Origin: Phycisphaeraceae bacterium
GTDB lineage: Bacteria > Planctomycetota > Phycisphaerae > Phycisphaerales > UBA1924
NCBI GenBank assembly: GCA_009827215.1
Contig: WUAJ01000103.1
Span: forward strand, 1 to 8,117
Length of the DNA: 8,117 nucleotides
Direction of reading: 5' to 3'
Shown: positions 1 to 6,660 of the stretch, one piece after another
Layout: every line of letters starts with the position of its first letter
Numbering within the stretch: position 1 is the first letter of the stretch
Notes under the pieces: generated by a model
What the model was told of the DNA's origin: nothing
The model's database searches: none
Seen by the model: the letters and a program-made list of their open reading frames with translations, nothing else
Position numbers and translations under genes: made by a program

Positions 1-562
1 CCCCCTCACGATTCACCAAGAACTTGGCAAAATTCCACTCCGGCTCCCCACCAATCGGCTCAGGCTGAGCCGCAAGCTGTTCGTACAACGGATGCACCCC
101 CTCGCCCTTGACCACGATCTTCGCCGCCATTGGGAAAGTTACGCCATATTCGTTGCTGCAAAACTGTGCGATCTCTTCATTCGTCCCAGGCTCCTGCGCC
201 CCAAACTCATTTGCTGGGAATCCGATGATCACGAATCCATCGTCCTTGTATTTCTTGTACATCGCCTCGAGCCCCTGGTACTGAGGAGTCAAGCCACAAG
301 CACTCGCGACATTCACAAACATCAAGACTCTCCCACGATAATCCTCAAGAGATTTCGTGGACCCATCAATCATCTCGATCTCATAACCAAGCACATCCTT
401 CGACACCTTCGCATCCTCCTGCCCTTGTGCAACGAACACCTCTTGAGATGTCGCGCTTCGTTCCTTCTGATCCTGACCATTGAGCTTCGGAGCAATCACC
501 GCACCCATCAGAATCACCATAATCCCAGCTATCTTTCGACCACAACACCAACGACAACCCAT
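1..562 (-). CDS. Glutathione peroxidase, Cys type, exported or membrane-anchored (3' end cut off)
   Basis: The 187 visible residues form a thiol peroxidase of the glutathione peroxidase/BtuE family, which reduces hydrogen peroxide and organic hydroperoxides using thiols or thioredoxin. Seen: the peroxidatic site NVASACGLTPQY with Cys89 (codon TGT, so not selenocysteine), FPANEFGAQEPG with Gln123, and WNFAKFLV with Trp176 and Asn177. These complete the family tetrad Cys/Gln/Trp/Asn. Cys135 in FCSNEYGVTFP sits where bacterial and plant relatives carry the resolving cysteine, which suggests a thioredoxin-linked monomeric enzyme. Residues 11-24 are hydrophobic after a basic Cys-rich start, and a polar linker of about 30 residues follows. 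I infer a signal peptide or membrane anchor and periplasmic action. The start is set by a strong GGAGGTG ribosome site at 569-575, six bases before the ATG. The reading frame is open to the window edge, so the last residues are missing. Confidence 0.93.
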   Translation of the reverse strand, partial: MGCRWCCGRKIAGIMVILMGAVIAPKLNGQDQKERSATSQEVFVAQGQEDAKVSKDVLGYEIEMIDGSTKSLEDYRGRVLMFVNVASACGLTPQYQGLEAMYKKYKDDGFVIIGFPANEFGAQEPGTNEEIAQFCSNEYGVTFPMAAKIVVKGEGVHPLYEQLAAQPEPIGGEPEWNFAKFLVNREG

Positions 563-618
563 ACCAAGCACCTCCAGACTGTTCCCTCCACCCAATATAC
601 CCCTATCCTTTCGTAGCG
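563..618. promoter_or_regulatory. Divergent intergenic region between the peroxidase and pterin-synthase genes
   Basis: This 56-base gap must hold the peroxidase promoter and probably that of the pterin-synthase gene. The only promoter-like word is TATATT on the minus strand (594-599), about 25 bases beyond where a peroxidase transcript would need to start. No good -35 box lies at the right distance. The minus side has a clear Shine-Dalgarno (569-575). The plus side has none before the ATG at 619. The promoter assignment is weak. Confidence 0.25.
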
Positions 619-1419
619 ATGCACCCAAACGACGCAATCCAGCTCAAACGAACCGTCCGATTCTGCATCAACCCCGACGGCTCAACCCAAGGCGCCGACT
701 CTGCTGCCGGGAAACCCTCCCCATCCGGATTTGCACGATACTACGAACTCAGTCTCGTCGTCCAAGGCGTCCCAGACCCCATAACCGGATATCTCATCGG
801 GATCCAAGAAATCGACGCACTGGTCCGAACCTACCTGCTCCCAATCATCGCTGACAAGATCACATCCGATCCCATATCCAACCCAGCATTGTTGCTCCCA
901 AGGCTCTGGGAAGTCGCACAGTCCCACCTCGAGGCACAACTTGTAGAAATCAACTGGGACCTCACCCCATACCACACGATCACCATGACCAATCCCAAAG
1001 CAGACACCTATCTCTACCAACAACACTTCGAGTTCGCCGCGGCACACCGACTCCACTCACCGAATCTCTCCGATCAAGAGAACGCGGACTTCTTCGGGAA
1101 ATGCAACAACCCCTCCGGACACGGCCACAACTACAAACTCAAACCCACCATCCGTATCCCATTCAATGACTCGGAATCAATCCATATTCAGATCGAACAA
1201 GCCGTCAAGAACACAATTCTCGACCCCCTCGATCACAAGTTTCTCAACACTGATTGCCCTGCCTTTGATCAATCCATAGAGGGGGTGATCCCATCCGTCG
1301 AGAATATCACCAAATTCGGTTATGAATCTCTCAAACCAGCAATCGCAGAACTCGGATGCGAACTGCTCAATCTCACTGTCTGGGAAACCGACCGCACCAG
1401 CGCCACCTATCCCGTCTAA
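619..1419 (+). CDS. Tandem 6-pyruvoyltetrahydropterin synthase/QueD-like protein with a degenerate first domain
   Basis: This 266-residue protein is about twice the usual 120-150 residues of the family. The second half (about 131-266) is a full synthase domain. It has FAAAHRL with zinc ligand His143, FGKCNNPSGHGHNY with catalytic Cys162 and zinc ligands His168 and His170, PLDHKFLN with Asp205/His206, and VWETDRTSATY with Glu256. The Cys-x5-His-Gly-His spacing matches the 6-pyruvoyltetrahydropterin synthase type rather than QueD, where it is Cys-x3-His-Gly-His. The first half (about 10-123) follows the same fold pattern, with the PDPITGY and IQEID segments and the closing WDLTPYHTITM. However, SGFARYY replaces SGHGHNY and no histidine follows FCINP, so both zinc and catalytic residues are gone. 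I infer an internal duplication with a structural first domain. The reaction could be tetrahydropterin synthesis or queuosine-precursor synthesis, and the sequence does not settle which. No Shine-Dalgarno precedes the ATG. An internal ATG at residue 123 would give domain two alone. Confidence 0.85.
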   Translation: MHPNDAIQLKRTVRFCINPDGSTQGADSAAGKPSPSGFARYYELSLVVQGVPDPITGYLIGIQEIDALVRTYLLPIIADKITSDPISNPALLLPRLWEVAQSHLEAQLVEINWDLTPYHTITMTNPKADTYLYQQHFEFAAAHRLHSPNLSDQENADFFGKCNNPSGHGHNYKLKPTIRIPFNDSESIHIQIEQAVKNTILDPLDHKFLNTDCPAFDQSIEGVIPSVENITKFGYESLKPAIAELGCELLNLTVWETDRTSATYPV

Positions 1420-1445
1420 TCAAACCACGGCCCCTATCGTGTGCG

Positions 1446-2486
1446 GTGACCGAGACAAACTCCTCGAACTCAGATCCCAAGCGCATTCTCATCATCCGCC
1501 CCAGCGCGTTAGGTGACATCTGCAGATCCACCCCAGTCCTCGCCGCGCTCAAAGCACGCTACCCCGATGCCAAGATTGACTGGATGGTGCGTGACACCTT
1601 CACCCAAGCCATCGAGCACCACCCCGACCTTCACCAAGTCATCCCATTCGCGCGAGCAAAACTCGGCAAGCAATGCCGACACTTCCGATTCGGCCCCCTC
1701 ATCAGTTGGCTCAGGGATCTCCGTAAAAACAAGTACGACATGGTCCTAGACTGCCAGGGACTCGCTCGCTCCGGATTCTTTTCCAGAGCAACCGGCGCCA
1801 AAATCCGAATCGGATTCAAAGACTCCCAAGAACTCGGTTGGCTGTTCCACAATCACCGCATCGAAGCCCCTCGTTCCATGCACACCGTCGACCGCATGCT
1901 CGCCCTCGCTCAAGCCGCCGGCGCGGACATCTCCGATCCCAAGGTCACCAACTATGCCGGACAAGAGGAACTCTCACAGGTCATCATCGAGTACCCAGAA
2001 CCCTACGCCGTCCTCGCACCAACATCCGCGTGGCCCGCGAAGTGCTGGCCCATCGAGCGTTTCACCGAACTCGCTCTCGAACTCGCCAAGCACCCCGCTC
2101 TCGGCCGCGTAATCATCGTCGGAGGCCCAGGAGAACGCCTCCACTGCGCCCCACTTCTCGAAGCCATAGCCGATCATCCCAAAATCACCGATCGCGTTGG
2201 ATCAACCTCCATCGCGCTGCTCATGGCGATCATCGCACGATCAAAGCTCGTCGTCGCCAACGACTCGGCCGCCCTCCACATGGCCGTCGGATTCAAACGC
2301 CCCCTTGTTGGTCTCCTCGGCCCAACCGACCCCGCCAAAGCCTCCCCATATAAGCGCGAAGCCGACATCATCCAGCACATCAAAGAAGGCGACGAGTTCT
2401 ACTTCCGCGACGACCGATCCGCCGACATGATCCAGCGGATCACGACCGAAGAAGTTCTCGCAGCATGCAAACAAGGACTCCAATAA
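1446..2486 (+). CDS. Glycosyltransferase family 9 (ADP-heptose:LPS heptosyltransferase-like)
   Basis: This is a GT-B fold sugar transferase of family 9, the family of WaaC and WaaF, which add heptose to lipopolysaccharide core at the cytoplasmic face of the inner membrane. The donor and acceptor cannot be read here. From the GTG start at 1446 it has 346 residues, normal for the family. The N-terminal domain opens with RILIIRPSALGDI, whose Gly23/Asp24 correspond to the conserved ALGD loop holding the catalytic aspartate. The C-terminal domain has PTSAWPAKCWPIERF (Lys199), VIIVGGPGE and NDSAALHMAVG (Asn272/Asp273), followed by LLGPTDP, the donor-binding region. The frame stays open back to an ATG at 1356, but that stretch overlaps the pterin-synthase gene, is unlike the family and adds 30 residues, so I prefer the GTG. 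Neither start has a clear ribosome site. Leucine is CTC in about 26 of 33 cases by hand count, a C-rich habit shared with the gene before it. It probably forms one transcript with that gene (26-base gap). Confidence 0.9.
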   Translation: MTETNSSNSDPKRILIIRPSALGDICRSTPVLAALKARYPDAKIDWMVRDTFTQAIEHHPDLHQVIPFARAKLGKQCRHFRFGPLISWLRDLRKNKYDMVLDCQGLARSGFFSRATGAKIRIGFKDSQELGWLFHNHRIEAPRSMHTVDRMLALAQAAGADISDPKVTNYAGQEELSQVIIEYPEPYAVLAPTSAWPAKCWPIERFTELALELAKHPALGRVIIVGGPGERLHCAPLLEAIADHPKITDRVGSTSIALLMAIIARSKLVVANDSAALHMAVGFKRPLVGLLGPTDPAKASPYKREADIIQHIKEGDEFYFRDDRSADMIQRITTEEVLAACKQGLQ

Positions 2487-2512
2487 AAAACCCGATGCAT
2501 ACGCACCGGGTT
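2484..2512 (-). terminator. Rho-independent terminator of the serA-serC operon
   Basis: On the minus strand a hairpin is formed by AACCCG (2507-2512 side) and CGGGTT (2489-2494 side), with a mismatch, an inner 3-bp GCA/TGC stem and a four-base loop. Six T residues follow directly (the A run at 2485-2490 on the plus strand), giving the classic stem plus U-tract about 23 bases after the serC stop. In the plus direction the stem is not followed by Ts, so it terminates serC rather than the glycosyltransferase. The T-tract overlaps the glycosyltransferase stop codon (2484-2486). Confidence 0.85.
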
Positions 2513-2535
2513 GTGAGCCTATCAATCTAAATCAA

Positions 2536-3636
2536 TCACGCATTCGCTGCTGCATGCTCCAGTGCAAACGCCTTCATAAACTCAACGAGTTTCACGCATC
2601 CCTCCTTCGGGAACGCATTGTAAATGCTCGCACGCATCCCACCGATCGATCGGTGCCCAGCAAGCGTCGTGAGCCCCTGCTCTTCAGCCTGCTCGATAAA
2701 CAACGCATCAAGTTCAGCAGTCGGACACTTGAAAGTGATGTTCATCAGTGAACGATCTTCCTTCACCGCATGCGGCACAAAGAAATCCTGCGAATCAATG
2801 AAGTCATAGATAACCGCCGCCTTCTCCGTATTGTGCTCATCCATCGCCTTGAGACCGCCCTCAGCGAGGATCCATTTGAACACCTGCCCCATCAGGTAAA
2901 CCCCGAAGGTATTTGGCGTGTTATAACGTCCTTCCTTCTTCGCCATCAGATCGTACTGCATCATCTTCGGAAGCTCGCGCACCGGATTGTTGATGATGTC
3001 CGTCTTCGCGATCAACAGCGTCGTTCCCGATGGACCAAGATTTTTCTGCGCCCCCGCATAGATCAATCCATACTTGCTCACATCAATCGGACGCGAGTAG
3101 ATATTTGACGACATATCCGCAACCAGGAACGAGTCCCCAGGAGTCTGCGGAAGCTCTTTAAACTCCGTACCCATGATCGTGTTGTTCGAAGTGAACTGCA
3201 CATACGCTGGATTATCAGAATGCTTCACCTCATCCCCCTTCGGGATGTGATTGAACCCCGATTCCTTCGAGGATCCAGCAATGTGAAGATTCCCATAGTG
3301 ATGCACTTCTTTGATCGAATCCTGCGCCCACTTCCCAGTCTCAAAGTAATCCGCCGTCCGATCCGAAGCAAGGAAGTTCGCCGGAACCATGTAGCATTGA
3401 CTCGTTGCGCCTCCCTGCATCCAGAAGATCGAGTAATCGTCAGGGATATTCCCAACAGCACGGCAATCAGCCTCGGTCTCATGCGTCACACGATCGAAAT
3501 ACTTATTCCGATGCGAGTGCTCCATGATCCCGATCCCAGAATCGAAGATGTTCCAGATATCTTTCTGCGCCTGCTTGATCACGCTCTCAGGCAGACACGC
3601 AGGACCAGCCGAGAAGTTGTATACACGATCACCCAT
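2536..3636 (-). CDS. serC: Phosphoserine aminotransferase
   Basis: This is the PLP enzyme that converts 3-phosphohydroxypyruvate and glutamate to O-phosphoserine and 2-oxoglutarate, the second step of serine synthesis. In many bacteria it also acts in pyridoxine synthesis. The 366-residue protein is full length and collinear with SerC. It has YNFSAGPACLP at the N-terminus, MEHSHRNKYF with His42/Arg43 for phosphate binding, GGATSQ (75-80), Trp103 stacking on the cofactor ring, Asp174 in VADMSSN, Lys198 in YAGAQKNLGPSG as the Schiff-base lysine, and GHRSIGGMRASIYNA (Arg329, Arg335) near the C-terminus. All expected active-site residues are present. The start is fixed by an AGGAG ribosome site at 3644-3648, seven bases before the ATG. 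It lies 28 bases after the stop of the serA-like gene on the same strand, so the two steps are almost certainly cotranscribed, ending at the terminator beyond 2512. Confidence 0.97.
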   Translation of the reverse strand: MGDRVYNFSAGPACLPESVIKQAQKDIWNIFDSGIGIMEHSHRNKYFDRVTHETEADCRAVGNIPDDYSIFWMQGGATSQCYMVPANFLASDRTADYFETGKWAQDSIKEVHHYGNLHIAGSSKESGFNHIPKGDEVKHSDNPAYVQFTSNNTIMGTEFKELPQTPGDSFLVADMSSNIYSRPIDVSKYGLIYAGAQKNLGPSGTTLLIAKTDIINNPVRELPKMMQYDLMAKKEGRYNTPNTFGVYLMGQVFKWILAEGGLKAMDEHNTEKAAVIYDFIDSQDFFVPHAVKEDRSLMNITFKCPTAELDALFIEQAEEQGLTTLAGHRSIGGMRASIYNAFPKEGCVKLVEFMKAFALEHAAANA

Positions 3637-3664
3637 GACAGTTCTCCTATAGACTATCCCGACA

Positions 3665-4684
3665 TCAAAACGCCGGGCAGAGTTGCTCTTCTTTCAACGA
3701 ATCCTTATTCACGACATGCAGCGTCCGGGCTTCCTCAATGACCGTCTGCACGATCCGGATCACTTCGAGTGCCACCGCTTCCTGTGCCTGATCGGTCGAT
3801 GCGCCAACATGATGCGTCAGCGATACGCCATCAAGCTCCGCAAGCTCAGGCTTCCAATCGATATCCTTACTCGAAGGTTGATTCTGGTAAACATCCAAAC
3901 CAACGCGAATGTCCTTCTCCTTCACCGCTTTGATCAGCTCTGCTTCATCAACGATCTCGCCGCGCGAGGTATTGATGAACATCGCGCCAGGTTTCATCGC
4001 TCCAAAGAATCCAGGTCCGCAGAGTTTATCCGTATCTGGACACAACGCGACATGCACCGAAACGATGTCCGCATCCTCAAGCGCTCCCTTCAGCGCTTCG
4101 CGCGTGTACTCGATCATCTTGATCCCAAGCGCCCGAGCCGTTTCCTTATGCATGGAGCGAGATTGGGCACTGACCTGCATCCCGAACGCCTGCGCTCGCT
4201 TGATGACCTCCATCCCGATCGAACCCATGCCCACTACAAGGAGCTTGCTGCCCTTAAGACCCTTCGCTTTGGAATATTCTTTCTTGTTCCAGTGACCCCC
4301 CACCAGTTCATCAGTCTGCTGATGAATCCGACGATCCAGATTGATCATGTGACCAAACGCGAGCTCTGCGACCGCGACCGCGTTCATCCCCGGACAGTTG
4401 CAGACCGGAATACCCTTCGCGCCAGCTGCGGCAGAGTCGATGTTGTCGTGACCAGCACCCGCTCTAATGACAAGCGCTAGATCGCCGCAATCCTCAAAGA
4501 CCGCTGCAGGCACCTTGGTTGAACGCACCACAAGCACCTTCGCCCCTGTCGCTTTGAGCGCATCAGAAATCATCTCAGGCCCTAGATCCGCGTCCTGGTG
4601 AACCACGCACCCAAGCTCTTTGAGACCATCGATCCCGATCTGATCAAACTTGTCCGCAATCAACACGCCCGGCAAATCGCCCAT
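3665..4684 (-). CDS. serA: D-3-phosphoglycerate dehydrogenase, short form without ACT domain
   Basis: This NAD-dependent D-2-hydroxyacid dehydrogenase is placed as 3-phosphoglycerate dehydrogenase because it sits 28 bases before serC. The N-terminal substrate domain (1-100) contains VRSTKV (53-58) and RAGAGHDNID (74-83). The Rossmann domain has VGMGSIG (151-157). Catalytic-site regions are FINTSRGEIVDEAEL with Arg241, GLDVYQNQP (262-270) and LTHHVGAST with His292. The protein stops at residue 339 with no ACT or intervening regulatory domain, so serine feedback through ACT is not expected. Oddity: in the E. coli enzyme the catalytic triad is Arg240, Glu269 and His292, whereas here the aligned acid position is Gln269 (codon CAA at 3880-3878). 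Gln at this place is known in NAD-formate dehydrogenases of the same superfamily, so a different 2-hydroxyacid substrate cannot be fully excluded. The ribosome site GGAGGT (4689-4694) fixes the start. The call is strong for family and good for function. Confidence 0.88.
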   Translation of the reverse strand: MGDLPGVLIADKFDQIGIDGLKELGCVVHQDADLGPEMISDALKATGAKVLVVRSTKVPAAVFEDCGDLALVIRAGAGHDNIDSAAAGAKGIPVCNCPGMNAVAVAELAFGHMINLDRRIHQQTDELVGGHWNKKEYSKAKGLKGSKLLVVGMGSIGMEVIKRAQAFGMQVSAQSRSMHKETARALGIKMIEYTREALKGALEDADIVSVHVALCPDTDKLCGPGFFGAMKPGAMFINTSRGEIVDEAELIKAVKEKDIRVGLDVYQNQPSSKDIDWKPELAELDGVSLTHHVGASTDQAQEAVALEVIRIVQTVIEEARTLHVVNKDSLKEEQLCPAF

Positions 4685-4688
4685 ATCA

Positions 4689-4719
4689 ACCTCCGATCAA
4701 CCAATCACGACCGATTGGT
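4689..4719 (-). promoter_or_regulatory. serA leader: perfect inverted repeat just before the ribosome site
   Basis: A perfect 7-bp inverted repeat, ACCAATC/GATTGGT (4700-4706 and 4713-4719) with a six-base loop, ends five bases before the GGAGGT ribosome site of serA (4689-4694). In the minus-strand transcript it would fold into a hairpin next to the site. No U-tract follows, so it is not a terminator. It could be a regulator-binding dyad or a translation-control hairpin. The repeat is seen and the role is inferred. Confidence 0.4.
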
Positions 4720-4726
4720 CCATCAG

Positions 4727-4732
4727 ATTCTA
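4727..4732 (-). promoter_or_regulatory. Possible -10 element of a serA-serC promoter
   Basis: TAGAAT on the minus strand matches five of six bases of the TATAAT consensus and would place transcription start about 35 bases before the serA ATG, just upstream of the 4700-4719 dyad. No convincing -35 box lies 16-18 bases further up. A perfect TTGACA at 4781-4786 is 48 bases away, too far to pair with it. Confidence 0.3.
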
Positions 4733-4761
4733 GGACAATCCTCCCCTGAAAGCCGAATGGC

Positions 4762-4784
4762 GATAAACGCACACCGCGTTTGTC
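4762..4784 (-). other. Hairpin downstream of the pseudopilin stop codon
   Basis: AAACGC and GCGTTT (4765-4770 and 4776-4781) form a 6-bp stem with a five-base loop. The stem extends by three more positions, with a mismatch in the minus-strand RNA and a G-U pair in the plus-strand RNA. It begins 8 bases after the pseudopilin stop (4793-4795) on the minus strand. No T-tract follows, so it may stabilise the mRNA 3' end or act as a weak attenuator before serA. The function is inferred. Confidence 0.35.
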
Positions 4785-4792
4785 AAATCAGT

Positions 4793-5806
4793 CTACTGAC
4801 CCGTATTGATTTCCTGTCCGCCAAAGTCAATGCCACGCAATCCCCCGCGAGTCCAACGAAATACGCCTGGATACAGCACCTCATCAAGCCCCTCAATCGT
4901 CATCGGCTCATCACTCGTAGGATCACGCGGATCAACACCAAGATTCGAATCATTCGTCTCTCGATCGCTCACCGATCCATCGAACATCAGAATGGGTTGA
5001 CTCGTCCCACTCGCCATAAACAACTCAATCTCGTCACGACCATGCCTCGCGAATGTATCAAACATCCACACCTTTGATGATGGGAACGCAACATCCGTCA
5101 TCTTTCGATCCACAAGATATCGCTGATCACGAGCAAATGATGTATACGAGTTAAACCTCTGCGACAGTGGTCGGAAAGAACCGCGTTGCCTGTCAACCGA
5201 GTATGTGAACACGCTCGTCTCATACGAACTCTCAAACTTGCGCCGTATAGTTCCATTGGAAAACTCTTCGACTGGAGTCTGCGCTCGTTCGTACTGCTCC
5301 TCATCATCCGGACACACCGCCACCGGCTCCTCCGGATTCCCAGACAAATAATCCAGATAAACCAAATGCGTAAACCAGAGGTTTGAGAACCAGTTACTCC
5401 CGGCGGTAGCGTTCGTGAAGCCGCTCCGCTCTCGGATGATGTGCAGCGCCTGAAACGAAACCCCGTTCACATCAGAAAGTGGATTGGACAAATCAGCATA
5501 AGGCGTATCAGGACGCTGATTCCCTCGCCACCAGAGAGCCGGGAGCACGACCCGATTATCATCCGCGTACGACGACCCCGCGACACCATGCTGACGCATG
5601 TTCGATGTACACAGCAGTGTTCTCGAGGACGCACGCGCCGACCCAAGAGCAGGGAGCAAAATCCCGATCAAAACCGCAATGATCGCGATCACCACGAGCA
5701 ACTCGATCAGCGTGAAGCCATAACGCGACTTTCGAATATGAACTTGACCTTCGTTTCGTTTCAACGGCGAATTCCAATCGCCCCCAAAGCAGACAGCGTT
5801 CATCAT
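4793..5806 (-). CDS. Type II secretion-like pseudopilin (prepilin N-terminal cleavage/methylation domain)
   Basis: This 337-residue protein has a class III prepilin leader, SRYG|FTLIELLVVIAIIAVLIG. PilD-type peptidase would cleave after Gly30 and methylate Phe31. Glu35 is the conserved Glu5 of the mature protein, and residues 31-51 form the hydrophobic assembly helix. LLCTSNMRQ (64-72) and the beta-rich C-terminal domain with VCPDDEEQY (164-172), RHGRDEIELF (254-263) and LMFDGSV (273-279) resemble the large DUF1559/H-X9-DG pseudopilins abundant in planctomycetes. It ends in a TRGGLRGIDFGG tail, which I associate with Phycisphaerae relatives. The role is a fibre or cell-surface subunit using type II secretion/type IV pilus machinery, and the partner is unknown. 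I chose the ATG at 5806 because its ATGA overlaps the TGA of the zinc-ribbon gene, which implies translational coupling. The open frame reaches back to 5890, but that would bury 28 residues inside the upstream gene. Confidence 0.88.
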   Translation of the reverse strand: MMNAVCFGGDWNSPLKRNEGQVHIRKSRYGFTLIELLVVIAIIAVLIGILLPALGSARASSRTLLCTSNMRQHGVAGSSYADDNRVVLPALWWRGNQRPDTPYADLSNPLSDVNGVSFQALHIIRERSGFTNATAGSNWFSNLWFTHLVYLDYLSGNPEEPVAVCPDDEEQYERAQTPVEEFSNGTIRRKFESSYETSVFTYSVDRQRGSFRPLSQRFNSYTSFARDQRYLVDRKMTDVAFPSSKVWMFDTFARHGRDEIELFMASGTSQPILMFDGSVSDRETNDSNLGVDPRDPTSDEPMTIEGLDEVLYPGVFRWTRGGLRGIDFGGQEINTGQ

Positions 5807-6660
5807 ACCAGAATAATCACAAGCGCCAAGAGCGTAACCGCTACCGCGCACACAAGCGATATCCATGAACGCTTTCGTTCTTGCACCCATGCCCGACGCA
5901 GAGTCCCAACAGCCCTTGTGAGTTCGTCAATCCGAGCAATCGCATCAAGCTCCTCTCCGACTGTAGTTTCAGCTGCAGATCCATCCTCAGATCTTCGTTC
6001 TGACACGCGCCGTTCCCCATCGCGAGGACCGGGGGATATTGGGATTGTCGCCGGTCCCGCAACAGAATCCGCACCCGCCGGCGGCTCAGCATGCAACGCG
6101 AGCACCTGCGCCGGAGCACGGCCCGGAAGCGGCCGCGTCGGTCCCAGCCCAAGATGCTGACGATCCCGATCCGTCGAAAATGCCGCATGACAGTTGCGGC
6201 ACGCGAACGCATCTTTCTCAACCGATTCGCCGCAGCTATGGCAAACCCCAATCAGATGCGCAACCCCAGGCGTGTGCTTTGCAAGCATCCAGAACTGGTG
6301 CGTGCTCGGACCTCGCATCACAGAGTTCGCTTGGACTCCCCCGTTCTCAATCAGCCGCTGGACAGTCGAGTAGCTGCACCCAGGTCGGAACGGCATCGAA
6401 TCATCTCGGATATACCAAGGCCCCATCTCGTTCTGTGTCGCCTGACGCGACAAGGGATCGAACCGCGCTTGACAATGCGTACAACGACCCGAATCCGCGG
6501 TCAACTCACCACAGAATGGACAAATCAGATTCCGCAGCTTCGGCGATGCCAACACCCCACCGACATCCTTTCCCAATGCAATACCCATCGCACGCTTCAT
6601 CGACACCGATCGCCGGCTCTCCCCCATCTGCCCATCGTGTGTTGCTGTTGCTTGAGACAT
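5803..6660 (-). CDS. Zinc-ribbon and GYF-like protein with C-terminal membrane anchor
   Basis: The function is unknown. The 285 residues show two four-cysteine zinc ribbons: CPFC with CTHC (Cys47, 50, 60, 63) and CHSC with CRNC (Cys140, 143, 154, 157). Between them, residues 80-138 (starting GPWYIRDDSMPFRPG, with SYSTVQRLIENGGVQ and GPSTHQFWMLAK) resemble GYF_2-type peptide-binding domains. A low-complexity linker rich in Pro, Ala, Gly and Arg follows (about 165-235), then a probable short coiled coil (236-262) and a single hydrophobic segment at the very end (266-285). That layout suggests a tail-anchored membrane protein with its ribbons in the cytoplasm. It overlaps the pseudopilin gene by ATGA and is divergent from the lipoprotein gene. 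I infer a role in envelope or pseudopilin biology, but no catalytic motif is present. A weak AAAGG ribosome-like site lies before the ATG at 6660. In-frame ATGs at codons 12, 21 and 25 are alternatives. Confidence 0.8.
   Translation of the reverse strand: MSQATATHDGQMGESRRSVSMKRAMGIALGKDVGGVLASPKLRNLICPFCGELTADSGRCTHCQARFDPLSRQATQNEMGPWYIRDDSMPFRPGCSYSTVQRLIENGGVQANSVMRGPSTHQFWMLAKHTPGVAHLIGVCHSCGESVEKDAFACRNCHAAFSTDRDRQHLGLGPTRPLPGRAPAQVLALHAEPPAGADSVAGPATIPISPGPRDGERRVSERRSEDGSAAETTVGEELDAIARIDELTRAVGTLRRAWVQERKRSWISLVCAVAVTLLALVIILV

Noticed and set aside
296..298. Possible selenocysteine in the peroxidase active site
   Set aside because: The active-site codon reads TGT (Cys89), not TGA, so no selenocysteine insertion is needed.
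92..616. Plus-strand open frame of 174 codons
   Set aside because: It lies antisense to the clear glutathione peroxidase, has no family features and reflects C-rich antisense composition.
1356..1445. Upstream ATG extension of the glycosyltransferase
   Set aside because: The extra 30 residues overlap the pterin-synthase gene in another frame, do not resemble the family N-terminus and lack a ribosome site. The GTG at 1446 fits family length.
1843..1850. TGTTCCAC half-site, and GTTTCACG at 2589-2596, as further parS sites
   Set aside because: Only half of each palindrome is present. Eight-base matches are expected by chance, and both lie in conserved coding sequence.
1838..2353. Arg-rich plus-strand frame of 171 codons
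   Set aside because: It is a frame-shifted shadow of the family 9 glycosyltransferase.
3683..4480. Plus-strand open frame of 265 codons
   Set aside because: It is fully antisense to the SerA-like gene, whose motifs are unambiguous. The translation is Arg/His-rich noise.
4781..4786. Perfect TTGACA as the serA -35 box
   Set aside because: The nearest good -10 word (4727-4732) is 48 bases away, and nothing acceptable lies 16-18 bases downstream of it.
5807..5890. Upstream extension of the pseudopilin to an ATG at 5890
   Set aside because: It lies wholly inside the zinc-ribbon coding region, whereas the ATGA overlap at 5803-5806 gives a natural coupled start.
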